A stretch of DNA of 50,876 nt from an uncultured Methanobrevibacter sp. (GCF_937881195.1 NZ_CALGFC010000048.1:1-50876); one strand, 5' to 3'; counted from the first letter of the stretch, positions 1-10,450 are shown. Notes: a model not told the origin generated them from the letters alone. Translations and numbers: made by a program.

Positions 1-56
1 ACTAAAATTTATACTAAAATTTATACTAAAATTTATACTAAAATTTATACTAAAAA
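1..56. repeat. 12-bp tandem repeat at left edge
   Basis: The unit ACTAAAATTTAT is repeated more than four times head to tail and begins at the first base, so the array may extend to the left. It lies in the 266-bp AT-rich region before ileS. The rest of that region shows only a candidate promoter and no open frame of note. Confidence 0.85.
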
Positions 57-173
57 TAAATTTCATAGAAGTAATAGAAGTATTTTATTAAATAATTTTT
101 CAATTAAATAATTAAGGCATTACACTCAATATTTTATAATTAATAAATTAACTAAGAATTACTTATAATAGAG

Positions 174-181
174 TATATAAT
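174..181 (+). promoter_or_regulatory. Candidate TATA box for ileS
   Basis: TATATAAT lies about 90 bp before the ileS start. A start site about 25 bp downstream would give a leader of roughly 60 nt. The assignment rests on position and match to the archaeal box alone, in very AT-rich DNA. Confidence 0.35.
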
Positions 182-266
182 TTAATAAAAACCTTATTTT
201 GTAGAAAAATTATTAGATTAAAAATAATTAATAATAATCAACTCATTTATTAGAAGGAGAATTTGA

Positions 267-3200
267 ATGCCAATAAAAGAGGCAGAAAAATCATATGAAC
301 ATAAGAAAATTGAAAAAGAAATCCAAGATTCATGGGTTAAAAATCAAGTTTATTTTAAAACAAACCAGTTAAGAGAAAAAGGTCCAAAATATTCTTTTTT
401 AGATGGTCCTCCTTATTGTAGTGGTAAAATACATCTTGGGACAGCCTGGAACAAGGTTATTAAAGATACTTTTCTTAGATTTAAATCAATGAAAGGTTTT
501 TCACTTAGAAGACAAGCTGGTTGGGATACTCATGGTCTCCCTATTGAACATAAAGTTGAACAACTATTGGATATTAAAAATAAACAACAAATTGAAGAAG
601 ATATAGGAATAGCTAATTTTGTTTCTAAATGTAAAGAATTTGCATTAAAAAATAAAGATGCAATGACAAACCAATTTGAAGATCTTGGTGTATGGATGGA
701 TTGGGATAAACCTTATGTAACTTTTGATCCAAAATATATGGAATCTTCTTGGTGGACGCTTAAAAAAGCCCATGAAAAAGGTCTTCTTTTAAAGGATAAG
801 AGAGTTATTAGTTGGTGTCCTAGATGTGAAACAGCATTAGCAGCCGCTGAAATTGACTATGAAGATAAAATAGATCCTTCAATATATGTTAAATTTCCAT
901 TATCTAAACCACTATTGGATGATGTTGATAATCCTGATGGACTATCTGAATACTTTTTAGTTTGGACTACTACTCCTTGGACTCTTCCAGCAAATTTAGC
1001 TATTTGTATGAATCCAAATTTTGATTATTCTTTTGTTAAGTTTCTAAACAACGAATCTAACGAATTTAACGATTCTAATAGCGGAAACAAAAATGAAAAT
1101 TCTAATGAAGGAATATTAATTTTAGCTAGTGATTTAGTTGAATCTATTTTTGGTCCAGAAATTAAAATAACAAAAATTAAAAAAGATACTGGCGAAATAG
1201 ACGAAAATGGTAAGTCTATTAAGAAAATAGAAGAAATCAAAGAAGAAGTTTATGAAATTATAAAAGTCGTTAAAGGGACTGACTTAGAGGGATTATCTTA
1301 TGAATATCCTCTTATAGATGAAATTCCAGAACAAAAGAAATTTAAAAATGATAAAGATAAGATTAATGTTCATACAGTTCTACCTGGAGATCATGTTGAA
1401 CTCGGAGAAGGAACTGGACTTGTTCACACTGCTCCCGGTCATGGTCCAGACGATTTTGAAATAGGAAAACAATTTAATCTTCCAATATTTTGCCCTGTTG
1501 ATGAAGAAGGAAATTTTAATTCTCTCGGTGGAAAATATTCTGGAGAATTTGTTAAAGATGCAAATCCTGTTATTATAAATGATTTAAAAGAAAAAGGATT
1601 TTTATATATTGAAGAAACAATTGAACATAGATATGGGACTTGTTGGAGATGTAAGACTCCAATTATATATTTAGCTACAGAGCAGTGGTTTTTGAAAATC
1701 ACTGAAGTAAAAGACAAAATGCTGTCTGAAATTAAAAAAGTTGAATGGATTCCTAAATGGGCAGGAGAAGGAAGATTCCATGATTGGGTTGATAATGCGA
1801 AGGATTGGACAATTTCAAGACAAAGATATTGGGGAATTCCTATTCCTGTTTGGGTATGTGAAGATTGTGGAAATATTAAAGTTATAGGGTCTGTCAAAGA
1901 ATTAAAAGATAATTCAATAAATAAAATCACTGCTGATGATGAAGATTTAGTTCACAGGCCTTATGTAGATGAAATTATTATTAAATGTGATTGTTGTAAC
2001 GAATCTAATAATTTGGATTTAAACTCTCAAAAGCCTAATAATACAAATAAAATTTGTAATGGGAAAATGAAGCGTATTCCAGATGTTTTAGATGTTTGGA
2101 TTGATTCTGGTGTTGCTGGATGGGCTTCTCTTTATTATCCTCAAGAAAGTAAAATGTTTGATGAATGGTTCCCATATGATTTTATAACTGAGGGGCACGA
2201 CCAAACGAGGGGTTGGTTTTATTCTCAACTTGGTACTGGAGTTATTGCTTTTGACCAAGTGCCTTATAAAAAAGTATTAATGCATGGATTTGTTCTTGAT
2301 GAAATGGGTAAAAAAATGAGCAAATCTCTTGGAAATGTTGTCCAACCAGAAGATGTTATTGAAGGATATGGTGCTGATGTTTTAAGATTCTATCTTTTAT
2401 GGGCGAGTAAACCATGGGATGATCTCAAGTTTGTTTGGGACGAACTTAATAATATAAAGAAGATGTTCAATATTCTTTGGAATGTTTATGTATTTTCAAC
2501 AACTTATATGGCTCTTGATAATTTCAACCCAGAAATTTGTGATTTAAATGATGAAAATAGTATTATTCTTAGGGATGAAGATAAATGGATTATATCTAAG
2601 GCTAATTCACTAGTAAAAGATGTTGAAGAAGATTTAAACAGTGCTTTTTTCCATAAAGCTACAAGAAAAATTAATAATTTTATCTTAGAGGACCTTAGTC
2701 GATGGTATGTAAGACTTATAAGGGGAAGAACTTGGGTTGAAAAAGATGATCCTGATAAATTAGGTGCATATTATGGATTATATACTTCTATTGAAATTTT
2801 AATTAAAGTTTTAGCCCCAATAGCTCCACATATATCTGAAAAAATATATGAAAATTTAATTAAAGGTATTAAATCAGATTCGAAATTAAGTATTCATATG
2901 GAAAATTGGGATTATGACGAGAATTTAATAGATTCTGATCTTGAGAATAAAATGGATATTGTAAGAGATATAATTGAAGCTAGTGCAAGAGCAAGAGATA
3001 TGGCTAAATACAAATTAAGATGGCCAGTTAATGATATAACTGTTGTTTCTACAGACAAATCTGTTATTAATGCAGTTAATCATCTTAAATCAGTAATTAA
3101 AGATCAATCCAACACTAAACAAGTATTGACTTCTGAAGAATTTGAAAATATTAAATTTATAGCAAAACCAAACTTAAAAACTCTTGGTCCTAGACTCAGA

Positions 3201-3728
3201 CAAGATATGGGTATTGTTAATAAATTTTTAGCTGAAAATGATGGAAATAAAATCAAATTAGAATTAGAAAATAATGGAAAAATAGTTATTCCTATTTCTG
3301 ATAATGATATTAATGATAAAGAAATTGAACTATCTGTTGGAGATGTTTTATTTGATAATGAACTTCCTGATGATATTGTTAGTTCTGATTTTGATGGTGG
3401 AAATGTTTTTGTCAATACTCAAATTACTCAAGAGATATTATCGGAAGCTATGGCACGTGAATTAATCAGAAGAATCCAAGATATGAGAAAAGATATGGAT
3501 TTGGATGTTGAAGCTAATATTAATGTCACTGTTGATGCAGATAAAGATTTTAAGAATACAATTTTCGATAAAATTGAATTTATATCAAATGAAGTTAGGG
3601 CTAATAATATTTTGTTCGATGAACTCCATGGAGATTCTTTAAATTATAAGGATAATAAATATGATGATAAACATATTAAAGAGTGGAAAATAGAAAATGA
3701 GAATATTATCCTTAAAATCGAAAAATAG
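267..3728 (+). CDS. ileS: Isoleucyl-tRNA synthetase
   Basis: This cytoplasmic class I aminoacyl-tRNA synthetase charges tRNA-Ile with isoleucine and edits mischarged valine. The HIGH-type motif appears as HLGT at residues 56-59, after DGPPYCSGK, and the KMSKS motif is at 683-687. The CP1 editing domain lies between them, and a cysteine-bearing zinc region begins near residue 574 (CDCC). At 1153 aa it is longer than the usual roughly 1040-1080 aa. The excess includes Asn/Glu/Ser-rich stretches at about 262-282 and about 578-597; the second sits between the CDCC cysteines and the conserved MKRIPDVLDVW segment. The ATG is preceded by a good ribosome site (AGAAGGAGA). purL and moeA follow on the same strand with gaps of about 80 bp, so co-transcription is possible. 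The identity is very secure. Confidence 0.98.
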   Translation: MPIKEAEKSYEHKKIEKEIQDSWVKNQVYFKTNQLREKGPKYSFLDGPPYCSGKIHLGTAWNKVIKDTFLRFKSMKGFSLRRQAGWDTHGLPIEHKVEQLLDIKNKQQIEEDIGIANFVSKCKEFALKNKDAMTNQFEDLGVWMDWDKPYVTFDPKYMESSWWTLKKAHEKGLLLKDKRVISWCPRCETALAAAEIDYEDKIDPSIYVKFPLSKPLLDDVDNPDGLSEYFLVWTTTPWTLPANLAICMNPNFDYSFVKFLNNESNEFNDSNSGNKNENSNEGILILASDLVESIFGPEIKITKIKKDTGEIDENGKSIKKIEEIKEEVYEIIKVVKGTDLEGLSYEYPLIDEIPEQKKFKNDKDKINVHTVLPGDHVELGEGTGLVHTAPGHGPDDFEIGKQFNLPIFCPVDEEGNFNSLGGKYSGEFVKDANPVIINDLKEKGFLYIEETIEHRYGTCWRCKTPIIYLATEQWFLKITEVKDKMLSEIKKVEWIPKWAGEGRFHDWVDNAKDWTISRQRYWGIPIPVWVCEDCGNIKVIGSVKELKDNSINKITADDEDLVHRPYVDEIIIKCDCCNESNNLDLNSQKPNNTNKICNGKMKRIPDVLDVWIDSGVAGWASLYYPQESKMFDEWFPYDFITEGHDQTRGWFYSQLGTGVIAFDQVPYKKVLMHGFVLDEMGKKMSKSLGNVVQPEDVIEGYGADVLRFYLLWASKPWDDLKFVWDELNNIKKMFNILWNVYVFSTTYMALDNFNPEICDLNDENSIILRDEDKWIISKANSLVKDVEEDLNSAFFHKATRKINNFILEDLSRWYVRLIRGRTWVEKDDPDKLGAYYGLYTSIEILIKVLAPIAPHISEKIYENLIKGIKSDSKLSIHMENWDYDENLIDSDLENKMDIVRDIIEASARARDMAKYKLRWPVNDITVVSTDKSVINAVNHLKSVIKDQSNTKQVLTSEEFENIKFIAKPNLKTLGPRLRQDMGIVNKFLAENDGNKIKLELENNGKIVIPISDNDINDKEIELSVGDVLFDNELPDDIVSSDFDGGNVFVNTQITQEILSEAMARELIRRIQDMRKDMDLDVEANINVTVDADKDFKNTIFDKIEFISNEVRANNILFDELHGDSLNYKDNKYDDKHIKEWKIENENIILKIEK

Positions 3729-3811
3729 GGTATATTTTAATCATTATATTAAAATTAATTTTACTGGAAATTATTTATTCAAAAAGTTTTAAAAGGAGTA
3801 CGTGTGTTTAA

Positions 3812-6022
3812 ATGACATTAACAGATTCTGAAATGGATTATATTAGACAAATGCTTGGAAGAAGCCCTAATGATTTGGAAGAAGGGATGTTGGACGTAAT
3901 GTTTTCTGAACACTGTTCATATAAAAGTAGTAGGCCCATACTCGGCCTATTTCCTACAGAAGGGGAAAATATTATAATGGGTCCTGGTGATGATGCAGGT
4001 ATGGTTGCTATAACTGATAAATTAGCACTTGCAGTTGGAATTGAAAGTCATAATCATCCATCAGCAATAGAGCCTTATGGTGGTGCTGGGACTGGTATTG
4101 GGGGAATACTTCGAGATATTATTTCAATGGGTGCAATGCCTATTGCACTTCTAGATTCACTTCGTTTTGGGCCTCTTGAAGATCAAAAATCTAGATATCT
4201 TTTCGAACATGTGGTAAAAGGAATTTCTGATTATGGAAATCGTGTAGGTGTCCCAACTGTTGGTGGTGAAGTTGAGTTTGATGAATCTTTTAGAACAAAC
4301 CCTCTTGTAAATGTAATGTGTGCAGGAATTGTTGAAAAAGATAAAATTGTTAAAGGAATAGCTCCTAATATTGGGGATGTATTTTTATTAATGGGTGGAT
4401 TAACTGGTCGAGATGGAATTCATGGAGTTACCTTTGCTTCAGAAGAGCTTACATCCGATTCTGAAATTGAAGATAGGCCTGCTGTTCAAGTTGGAGATCC
4501 ATTTACAAAAAAGAAGGTTTTAGAAGCCTCTTTAGAAATACTTGATAAAATAGATGTAGCAGGGGTCAAAGATCTTGGTGGTGGAGGATTAACTTGTTGT
4601 ATCTCTGAACTTGTAGATAAGTGTGGTAATGGTGCATTAGTTAATTTAAATTCTATCCCTTTAAGAGAAAAAGGAATGACTCCTTATGAGATCATGCTTT
4701 CTGAATCTCAGGAAAGAATGGTTTTTGTTATTAATCCTAAATATATAGATGAAGCTTTTAAAATTTGTGATAAATATGAACTTCCAAGAGCTATAATTGG
4801 TGAGGTCACTGACACAAAATTAATGGTTGTTGTGGATTCAGATAAAAAAGATGACAAAGGAAATAATGAAACAATAGCTAATATGCCTGCTGTACTTTTA
4901 GCAGATCCTCCTTCTTTAAACCGTGAAATTAAAGCTCCAGAAAAAATTGAAGAGTATACTCAAGTTGAAGATCCTTCAATTGATTTATCTATCCTAAAAA
5001 TTTTATCTTCTCCTAATATAGCTACCAAAAAATGGGTTTATAAACAATATGATCATGAAGTTCAAATCAGGACTATTGTAAAGCCAGGGGATGATGGGGC
5101 TGTACTTAAAGTAGATGATCAAAATGCAGTTGTTCTTAGCTGTGATTGTAATAGTATTCATACTAAATTGTCTCCTTATGATGGTGGTGCTGGAAGTGTT
5201 GCTGAAGCAATTAGAAATGTTGTTTCGATGGGCGCTGAACCGTATGCAGTTGTTGATTGTTTGAATTTTGGAAATCCTGAAAATCCTGAAATACTTTGGC
5301 AATTTAAGCAATGTGTTCAAGGAATGTCTGATTTATCTAGAAAATTTAAAACTCCGGTTATTAGTGGTAATGTAAGTTTTTACAATGAAACCGAAGGTAT
5401 TAAAATTAATCCTTCTCCTACTGTAGGTGTTATTGGTGTAGCTGATCTTAATAATATTAGAACTATGGATTTTAAGAATGAAGGTGACAAAATTATAATT
5501 ATTGGTTCAACCTATGATGAAATTGATGGTTCTGAATATCATAGGGCCGTTCATGGTCTTGAACAAGGAGAAGCCCCTAAAATTAGAATTGATAATGAGA
5601 TTGAATCTTCAAAATCAATTTTAAAACTTTTAGATAGCGATTTTGGAAAATTTAATAATAATGAAAATTTTATCACTGCAATCCATGATTGTTCTGCTGG
5701 GGGAATTGCAATTGCACTTTCTGAAATGGCTATTTCCAGTGGAATGGGTGCTGAAATTAATTTAACTAATATTCCTATTGGTGATAATCAAAATATTAGT
5801 GATAATAACTTATTATTTTCAGAAACACATGGAAGGTATATTATAACAGTCAAATCTGATAAGCTTGATAATGTTTTAGATAGTATTGATGTTCCTTGTG
5901 CTTGTATTGGAGAAGTTAAAAATGATTCTTTAAGACTTTTTAGCAATTCTAATGACATAAATATAATAGTCAAAGAATTAAAAGATGCATATAATGGTGT
6001 AATAGAAAAATATATGGCATAA
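3812..6022 (+). CDS. purL: Phosphoribosylformylglycinamidine synthase subunit PurL
   Basis: PurL is the ATP-dependent synthetase subunit of FGAM synthase, the fourth step of de novo purine synthesis. In archaea it works with separate PurS and PurQ (glutaminase) subunits, neither of which is in this window. The 736-aa length fits the small PurL type. Visible motifs are SHNHP at 79-83 followed by a glycine-rich GGAGTG stretch, a Gly-rich DLGGGG loop from residue 254, a second half-domain with YDGGAGSVAEA, and DCSAGGIAIALSEMA near the C-terminus. This is the duplicated AIRS-like fold expected of the family. AAAAGGAG lies upstream, but 13 bp from the ATG, a slightly long spacing. No key residue is obviously missing. 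Confidence 0.97.
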   Translation: MTLTDSEMDYIRQMLGRSPNDLEEGMLDVMFSEHCSYKSSRPILGLFPTEGENIIMGPGDDAGMVAITDKLALAVGIESHNHPSAIEPYGGAGTGIGGILRDIISMGAMPIALLDSLRFGPLEDQKSRYLFEHVVKGISDYGNRVGVPTVGGEVEFDESFRTNPLVNVMCAGIVEKDKIVKGIAPNIGDVFLLMGGLTGRDGIHGVTFASEELTSDSEIEDRPAVQVGDPFTKKKVLEASLEILDKIDVAGVKDLGGGGLTCCISELVDKCGNGALVNLNSIPLREKGMTPYEIMLSESQERMVFVINPKYIDEAFKICDKYELPRAIIGEVTDTKLMVVVDSDKKDDKGNNETIANMPAVLLADPPSLNREIKAPEKIEEYTQVEDPSIDLSILKILSSPNIATKKWVYKQYDHEVQIRTIVKPGDDGAVLKVDDQNAVVLSCDCNSIHTKLSPYDGGAGSVAEAIRNVVSMGAEPYAVVDCLNFGNPENPEILWQFKQCVQGMSDLSRKFKTPVISGNVSFYNETEGIKINPSPTVGVIGVADLNNIRTMDFKNEGDKIIIIGSTYDEIDGSEYHRAVHGLEQGEAPKIRIDNEIESSKSILKLLDSDFGKFNNNENFITAIHDCSAGGIAIALSEMAISSGMGAEINLTNIPIGDNQNISDNNLLFSETHGRYIITVKSDKLDNVLDSIDVPCACIGEVKNDSLRLFSNSNDINIIVKELKDAYNGVIEKYMA

Positions 6023-6037
6023 TTAATAAAATTTTTC

Positions 6038-6060
6038 TGAAAATAATATTTTCATTTTTT
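6038..6060 (+). terminator. Hairpin plus T-run after purL
   Basis: TGAAAAT and ATTTTCA form a perfect 7-bp stem with a 3-nt loop (6038-6054), directly followed by six T. It lies 16 bp after the purL stop and before moeA, so it may end or attenuate purL transcripts. Archaeal termination depends mainly on the T-run, so the role of the stem is uncertain. Confidence 0.5.
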
Positions 6061-6106
6061 CAGTAAGTGTAAAATTATATTAGTGATTATATTTTATGGA
6101 GGATCC

Positions 6107-7342
6107 ATGTTTTTATCAGAATTAATTCCAATGAAAAATGCTTTAGGTATTCTTAAACAAAATCAAAAAATCATGAAAACAGAAATGATTAATTTGAAAG
6201 ATTCTTATTTAAGAGTTTTATCTAAAGGAATTCATTCTTTTCATGATTCTCCTCCTTTTAATAAATCTGCTATGGATGGTTATGCTGTAATTGCTAAAGA
6301 TACTTTTGGTGCTTCTCCAAATGTAATAAAAAAATTAGATATAATTGATCAAATTGGCGCTGGAGATTTTTCTAATAAAAAAATTAACACTGGAGAAGCT
6401 ATTAGGATCGCAACTGGCGCTCCAATTCCTGATGGGGCCAATGCGGTTTTAATGGAAGAATACACTATTACTAGTAATAAAGATTCTTCTGATGAATATA
6501 TAGAATTTCATTCTCAGGTTACTCCTGGTGAAAATGTTTCATTACAAGGAGAAGATATTAAATTAGGTGATGAAGTTGTTAAACCATTAACTTTAATTCG
6601 TCCTCAAGAAATGGGCCTTATTGCTTCTGCAGGAGTGGATTTTGTTGAAGTTTATAAAATACCAAAAGTTAAACTTATTATAACTGGAAATGAGCTAGTT
6701 AATCCCACAAAAAATCTAGAAAAAGCTCAAATTATTAATTCTAATCAATATGTAATATCTTCAATGATTGAAAGTTGTGGGGCTCAGGTAGATATTACTT
6801 CTGCTAGGGATGTATTTGAGGAAGTTAAAAAAACTTTATTTGAGTCTTCCAAAGATTATGATTTAATTATTACAACTGGTGGAACAGCTATTAGTAAAGG
6901 AGATGTTGTTGTAGATGCTGTTGATTCAATAGGGGATGTTTTATTTCATGGAGTTGCTTTAAGACCTGGGAAACCAGTAGGATTTGGTATTATTGATGAA
7001 ACTCCTGTTTTTATGCTTTCTGGATATCCAGTAGCTGCTATGGGTCAATTTGATGCTTTAGTTAGAAAATTTTTATTCAAAATGCAAAATATGGAGTATA
7101 ATCCTAGAAAAGAGAAGAGAACTGCTGGTGCTAAAATATATTCTAATTTAGGACGTACTGATTTTATAAGGTCTCATGCTGATTATAAAACTGTTAAGGC
7201 AGTTTTGAGTAGAGGTTCAGGTGTTATTAGGTCAATGGTTGAAGCTAACTGTTATATTATTATCGATGAAAATCAGGAAGGTATTTCTAAAGGAGATTTA
7301 ATAGATGTTGTCTTTTTTGAATCAATGAACTGGAATAAGTGA
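6107..7342 (+). CDS. moeA: Molybdopterin molybdenumtransferase MoeA
   Basis: MoeA inserts molybdate (or tungstate) into adenylylated molybdopterin, giving the cofactor needed by formylmethanofuran and formate dehydrogenases in methanogens. Diagnostic segments are PPFNKSAMDGYAV near the N-terminus, ATGAPIPDGANAVLMEEY, the MoaB/Mog-like domain with TTGGTAISKGD, and FHGVALRPGKPVGFG. A C-terminal domain IV completes a 411-aa protein of normal length. I place the start at the ATG at 6107, because GGAGG at 6098-6102 fits it with a 4-nt gap. An in-frame GTG at 6083 would add eight residues but would put the ribosome site inside the gene. It lies 84 bp after purL in the same direction, with a hairpin and T-run between them. 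Confidence 0.95.
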   Translation: MFLSELIPMKNALGILKQNQKIMKTEMINLKDSYLRVLSKGIHSFHDSPPFNKSAMDGYAVIAKDTFGASPNVIKKLDIIDQIGAGDFSNKKINTGEAIRIATGAPIPDGANAVLMEEYTITSNKDSSDEYIEFHSQVTPGENVSLQGEDIKLGDEVVKPLTLIRPQEMGLIASAGVDFVEVYKIPKVKLIITGNELVNPTKNLEKAQIINSNQYVISSMIESCGAQVDITSARDVFEEVKKTLFESSKDYDLIITTGGTAISKGDVVVDAVDSIGDVLFHGVALRPGKPVGFGIIDETPVFMLSGYPVAAMGQFDALVRKFLFKMQNMEYNPRKEKRTAGAKIYSNLGRTDFIRSHADYKTVKAVLSRGSGVIRSMVEANCYIIIDENQEGISKGDLIDVVFFESMNWNK

Positions 7343-7556
7343 AATTTCTATAAAAATTGATATTTTTAATTATTTAAAAATTATAATTAAAAAATTATAT
7401 ATAATTCTTATTGGTGTATTAAAAAAATTATTAAAAAATTTTGTAAATTATTTAGATTGAAATCGATTATAAGAATATTTAAGTTAGAAATAATTTTTAA
7501 ATATTTATAATTGAAAATAAATAATAATTAAATTTATCCTGTTAAAGAGTGAAATA

Positions 7557-8714
7557 ATGAATGGATTATGGTATTATGCAATAGCATTTGCTATTATATG
7601 GGCTATTGCCCTAATTTTCAAAAGTAAACTTACTAATCATGGATTAGAAGTGAATTTTCCACTTCTAATGTGGAAAACTAAAAGACTTAGGGGCTTTATT
7701 GATAGATTGGCTAATCTTTCTCCAAAATTTTGGAGATGGTTCATGAATATAGGGATTTTTATTTCTTTTGGTGCTATGATTGTAATGACATACTTATTAC
7801 TATCTTCCCTTTCAACAATATTTGAAACTCCTTCAGTTTCGCTTGTTATCCCTGGAGTAGAGATTCCGGGTTCTCCAATATATATTCCATTTGTATATGG
7901 GATAATTGGTCTTGCAACGGTATTAATTGTCCATGAATTCTCTCATGGAATTTTATCTAGGGTTGAAAAAATTAATATAAAATCAATTGGGTTATTACTC
8001 TTTGCTGTTCTTCCAGGTGCTTTTGTTGAGCCTGATGAAGATGATATGAATAAAGCAAAAAAGACTTCAAGAATGAGAGTTTATGCGGCGGGTTCAATTG
8101 CTAATATATCTCTATTTGTAGTTGCATTTTTAATTACCATGTCAATTTCATCCTTTGTTATTCCAGAAACGTTTCATGAGGATGGAATTCAAATAGAACG
8201 AGTTCTTGAAGGTACTCCTTCTTATAATATTTTACAACCTGGAATGATAATTGAATCTTTGAATGGTCAAAACATTACTGATGGAGATACTTATTCAAAT
8301 GCTATTTCAACTTTAAAACCAAATGAAATTATCAATGTAACAACGGATAGGGGAGACTATAGTTTTAAAGCAGGACAAAATCCTAATAATAATTCGCTTG
8401 GATATATGGGTGTTCAAGCTGTTAAAAATTATGAAATTAATGATAATATAGATAATACTTATGGAAACACTCTTCCATGGGTTTGGTTTTCAATCCTTGA
8501 ATTGTTTAATTGGATAGCATTTCTAAATTTAGCTATTGGTTTGTTCAATCTTCTTCCAATGAAACCATTAGATGGGGGACATTTGCTTGAAGAACTTTTA
8601 GATTATAAATTACCTGAAAATATTGTAAAACCTATAGTAACTCTTATATCTTCTTTCATGATATTTATAATAGCTATAAGTTTAGTTGCAGGTTTTGCAG
8701 GAGGATTATTTTAA
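7557..8714 (+). CDS. Membrane site-2 protease (peptidase M50) with PDZ domain
   Basis: This is an intramembrane zinc metalloprotease of the site-2 protease/M50 family, which cleaves membrane-bound substrates. The zinc-binding HEFSH motif is at residues 126-130. The second signature, NLLPMKPLDGGH with Asp339, lies in a C-terminal membrane segment. Hydrophobic segments are visible at about 1-20, 60-85, 105-125, 172-195, 320-345 and 360-385. A PDZ-like domain fills about 205-285, with LQPGMIIESLNG as the core. The ATG has only a weak upstream ribosome site. A 214-bp AT-rich gap separates it from moeA, so it is probably transcribed on its own. The substrate is unknown. Confidence 0.92.
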   Translation: MNGLWYYAIAFAIIWAIALIFKSKLTNHGLEVNFPLLMWKTKRLRGFIDRLANLSPKFWRWFMNIGIFISFGAMIVMTYLLLSSLSTIFETPSVSLVIPGVEIPGSPIYIPFVYGIIGLATVLIVHEFSHGILSRVEKINIKSIGLLLFAVLPGAFVEPDEDDMNKAKKTSRMRVYAAGSIANISLFVVAFLITMSISSFVIPETFHEDGIQIERVLEGTPSYNILQPGMIIESLNGQNITDGDTYSNAISTLKPNEIINVTTDRGDYSFKAGQNPNNNSLGYMGVQAVKNYEINDNIDNTYGNTLPWVWFSILELFNWIAFLNLAIGLFNLLPMKPLDGGHLLEELLDYKLPENIVKPIVTLISSFMIFIIAISLVAGFAGGLF

Positions 8715-8838
8715 TATTAAATTTATTATTTAATATTAATATTAAATTTTAATAATTTAATCTATAATTTTTAATTTTTTAGTGGCTTACACTAATATTC
8801 TTCATTTTGCTTGATTTGAATATTTGAGTTTTATTAGT

Positions 8839-9534
8839 TTATATAGTATTATTATTATTATTTTCTTTTGTATTATTTTTCAATGCTTTTTTAACTGATT
8901 CATAATGTAATTGTGATGCTAATTGTTTATGTGATTCCTCATCAGCAAATAACTTCAATTTATGGCCTCTACAAGGGTAATGTTGGATCCTAAGCCCTGC
9001 TCTTTTAGCTATGTTTTCTATATTGTCAATTTCTTCTCCTAAAATATCTTCCACCATGAAATTAGTTGCTCCACATGGAGATCCCTTAATAACAGTAATT
9101 TCAACAATTTTTTCTCCTTGACAATTTATTTTTATTTCTGGCTTTCCAAATACATTTGTGAATTCATCAAAAACTGGGTTATTTCCATCTGATTCTAATT
9201 CACACATTGCATCAGGAACAGAAACATTATTATATTTTAATAATTGATTTTTAAAACCTTCTCCTCTCCAAACTCCAACTATTATCCATGAAACCTTATT
9301 TTGCAACTTGTCTATAATTTCTAAAGTCATATCGGCCTGTTTTATATATGTTATAATCAAATCAAATTTTTCTAAATTTTCAATAACCTCTTTGTTTATT
9401 TTTATATCATCTATGAATGTTCCTTTCGGAGATTCTATATCGATAATTTTTGTTTCAAATTTTTCCCCAATAGTTTTCAATGCTCTTTCTCCAAGACTTG
9501 AATCATCTCGGATAATTCCAATTTTAATACTCAT
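8839..9534 (-). CDS. DUF166-like protein
   Basis: The 231-aa product most resembles the archaeal DUF166 family, members of which were once annotated as thymidylate synthase-like without solid proof. The N-terminus (KIGIIRDDSSLGERALKTI) looks like a Rossmann-type start. Conserved-looking cysteines sit in DAMCELE, INCQGEK, GSPCGATNF and HYPCRGHKLKLF, which suggests a metal or Fe-S site in the C-terminal half. The tail ends in a low-complexity Lys/Asn run. It lies 113 bp downstream of the DGC-type zinc protein on the same strand and converges with the site-2 protease gene. Family placement is from memory, and its function is not known to me. Confidence 0.65.
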   Translation of the reverse strand: MSIKIGIIRDDSSLGERALKTIGEKFETKIIDIESPKGTFIDDIKINKEVIENLEKFDLIITYIKQADMTLEIIDKLQNKVSWIIVGVWRGEGFKNQLLKYNNVSVPDAMCELESDGNNPVFDEFTNVFGKPEIKINCQGEKIVEITVIKGSPCGATNFMVEDILGEEIDNIENIAKRAGLRIQHYPCRGHKLKLFADEESHKQLASQLHYESVKKALKNNTKENNNNNTI

Positions 9535-9647
9535 ATTATCATTAATTATTTTTTATTAGAATTTTTATATTTTTAATTTGTTCTTTTTTAGAATTATAAT
9601 ATTTATATTTAAATAATTATTTATTTTACAAAAAATCAAACATCTAT

Positions 9648-10025
9648 TTAATATTCTTTTAATTCTAATTTAATTAGATTTTTGAGTTCTTTTACAACTA
9701 TTTCTCCTTTATTATCTAATCTTGAGGGATCTAAATCTTTTAAATCTTTTTCTTCTACTAATTTATCTATTTTCATTGATTTTTCTGATTTAAATCCTTT
9801 TGATATTAATATTTTGTCTATACAATTTTCTGAACATCCATTTATTGCAATTATTGGATATTTTTTAATTATATCGTTAAATTCGGGATTTTCTGCCACA
9901 GTAGCAGTAATACATATTGATATCAAATTATCATTCTCGATTACTAAATCATTGCATGCTGCTCTCCCAATAAGCCCTAATGCACTCATTCCATTACATG
10001 TAGCTATTGAAATTTTTTCTTCCAT
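9648..10025 (-). CDS. Small DGC-type putative zinc-binding protein
   Basis: This 125-aa protein has the cysteine pattern of the DGC family of putative zinc-binding proteins: ATCNGMSALGLIGRAAC at the N-terminus, a central ICITAT, and AINGCSENCIDKILISKG. The name-giving Asp-Gly-Cys motif is Asn-Gly-Cys here. Biochemical function is not established for the family; metal binding by the four spaced cysteines is inference. GGTGAG four bases before the ATG supports the start. It precedes the DUF166-like gene on the same strand, so the two may be co-transcribed. Confidence 0.7.
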   Translation of the reverse strand: MEEKISIATCNGMSALGLIGRAACNDLVIENDNLISICITATVAENPEFNDIIKKYPIIAINGCSENCIDKILISKGFKSEKSMKIDKLVEEKDLKDLDPSRLDNKGEIVVKELKNLIKLELKEY

Positions 10026-10450
10026 TTTCTCACCAACTATGCTTTAGGTTTATTTAAGAATTTTATAATATTTATAAATATTTTTATTTAATTTCAAATT
10101 TTTATTTAAATTACTAATTTTATATTATATTGTAATCTAAAAAAGAAATATATGTTTGATTGGCTTATATAATATATAAATATTAAAAAGATGATTAATT
10201 ATTAAATAAAAATTATACCTGCCGAATTTTTAAAAATAAATCAGATATAATATTATAAAATATATTTTACTAATTTATATATTATATATGTAAATTAGTA
10301 ATTTAAATAAAAAAAAAGATTTAATATGGGTTTAATAATGAATTCTATATATAAATTTATATTATAATTGGGAATAATGAATTAATTTTATTTTAAAAAT
10401 AAAATGTCCTAAATTAATGTATTAAAAAATTTATAAATATATTTCAATTT

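Noticed and set aside
1..56. Possible CRISPR array at the left edge
   Set aside because: The 12-bp units follow each other directly without spacers; it is a simple tandem repeat.
1439..1930. Long minus-strand open frame inside ileS
   Set aside because: It lies opposite a clearly conserved synthetase region and has no ribosome site; it is a shadow of the real gene.
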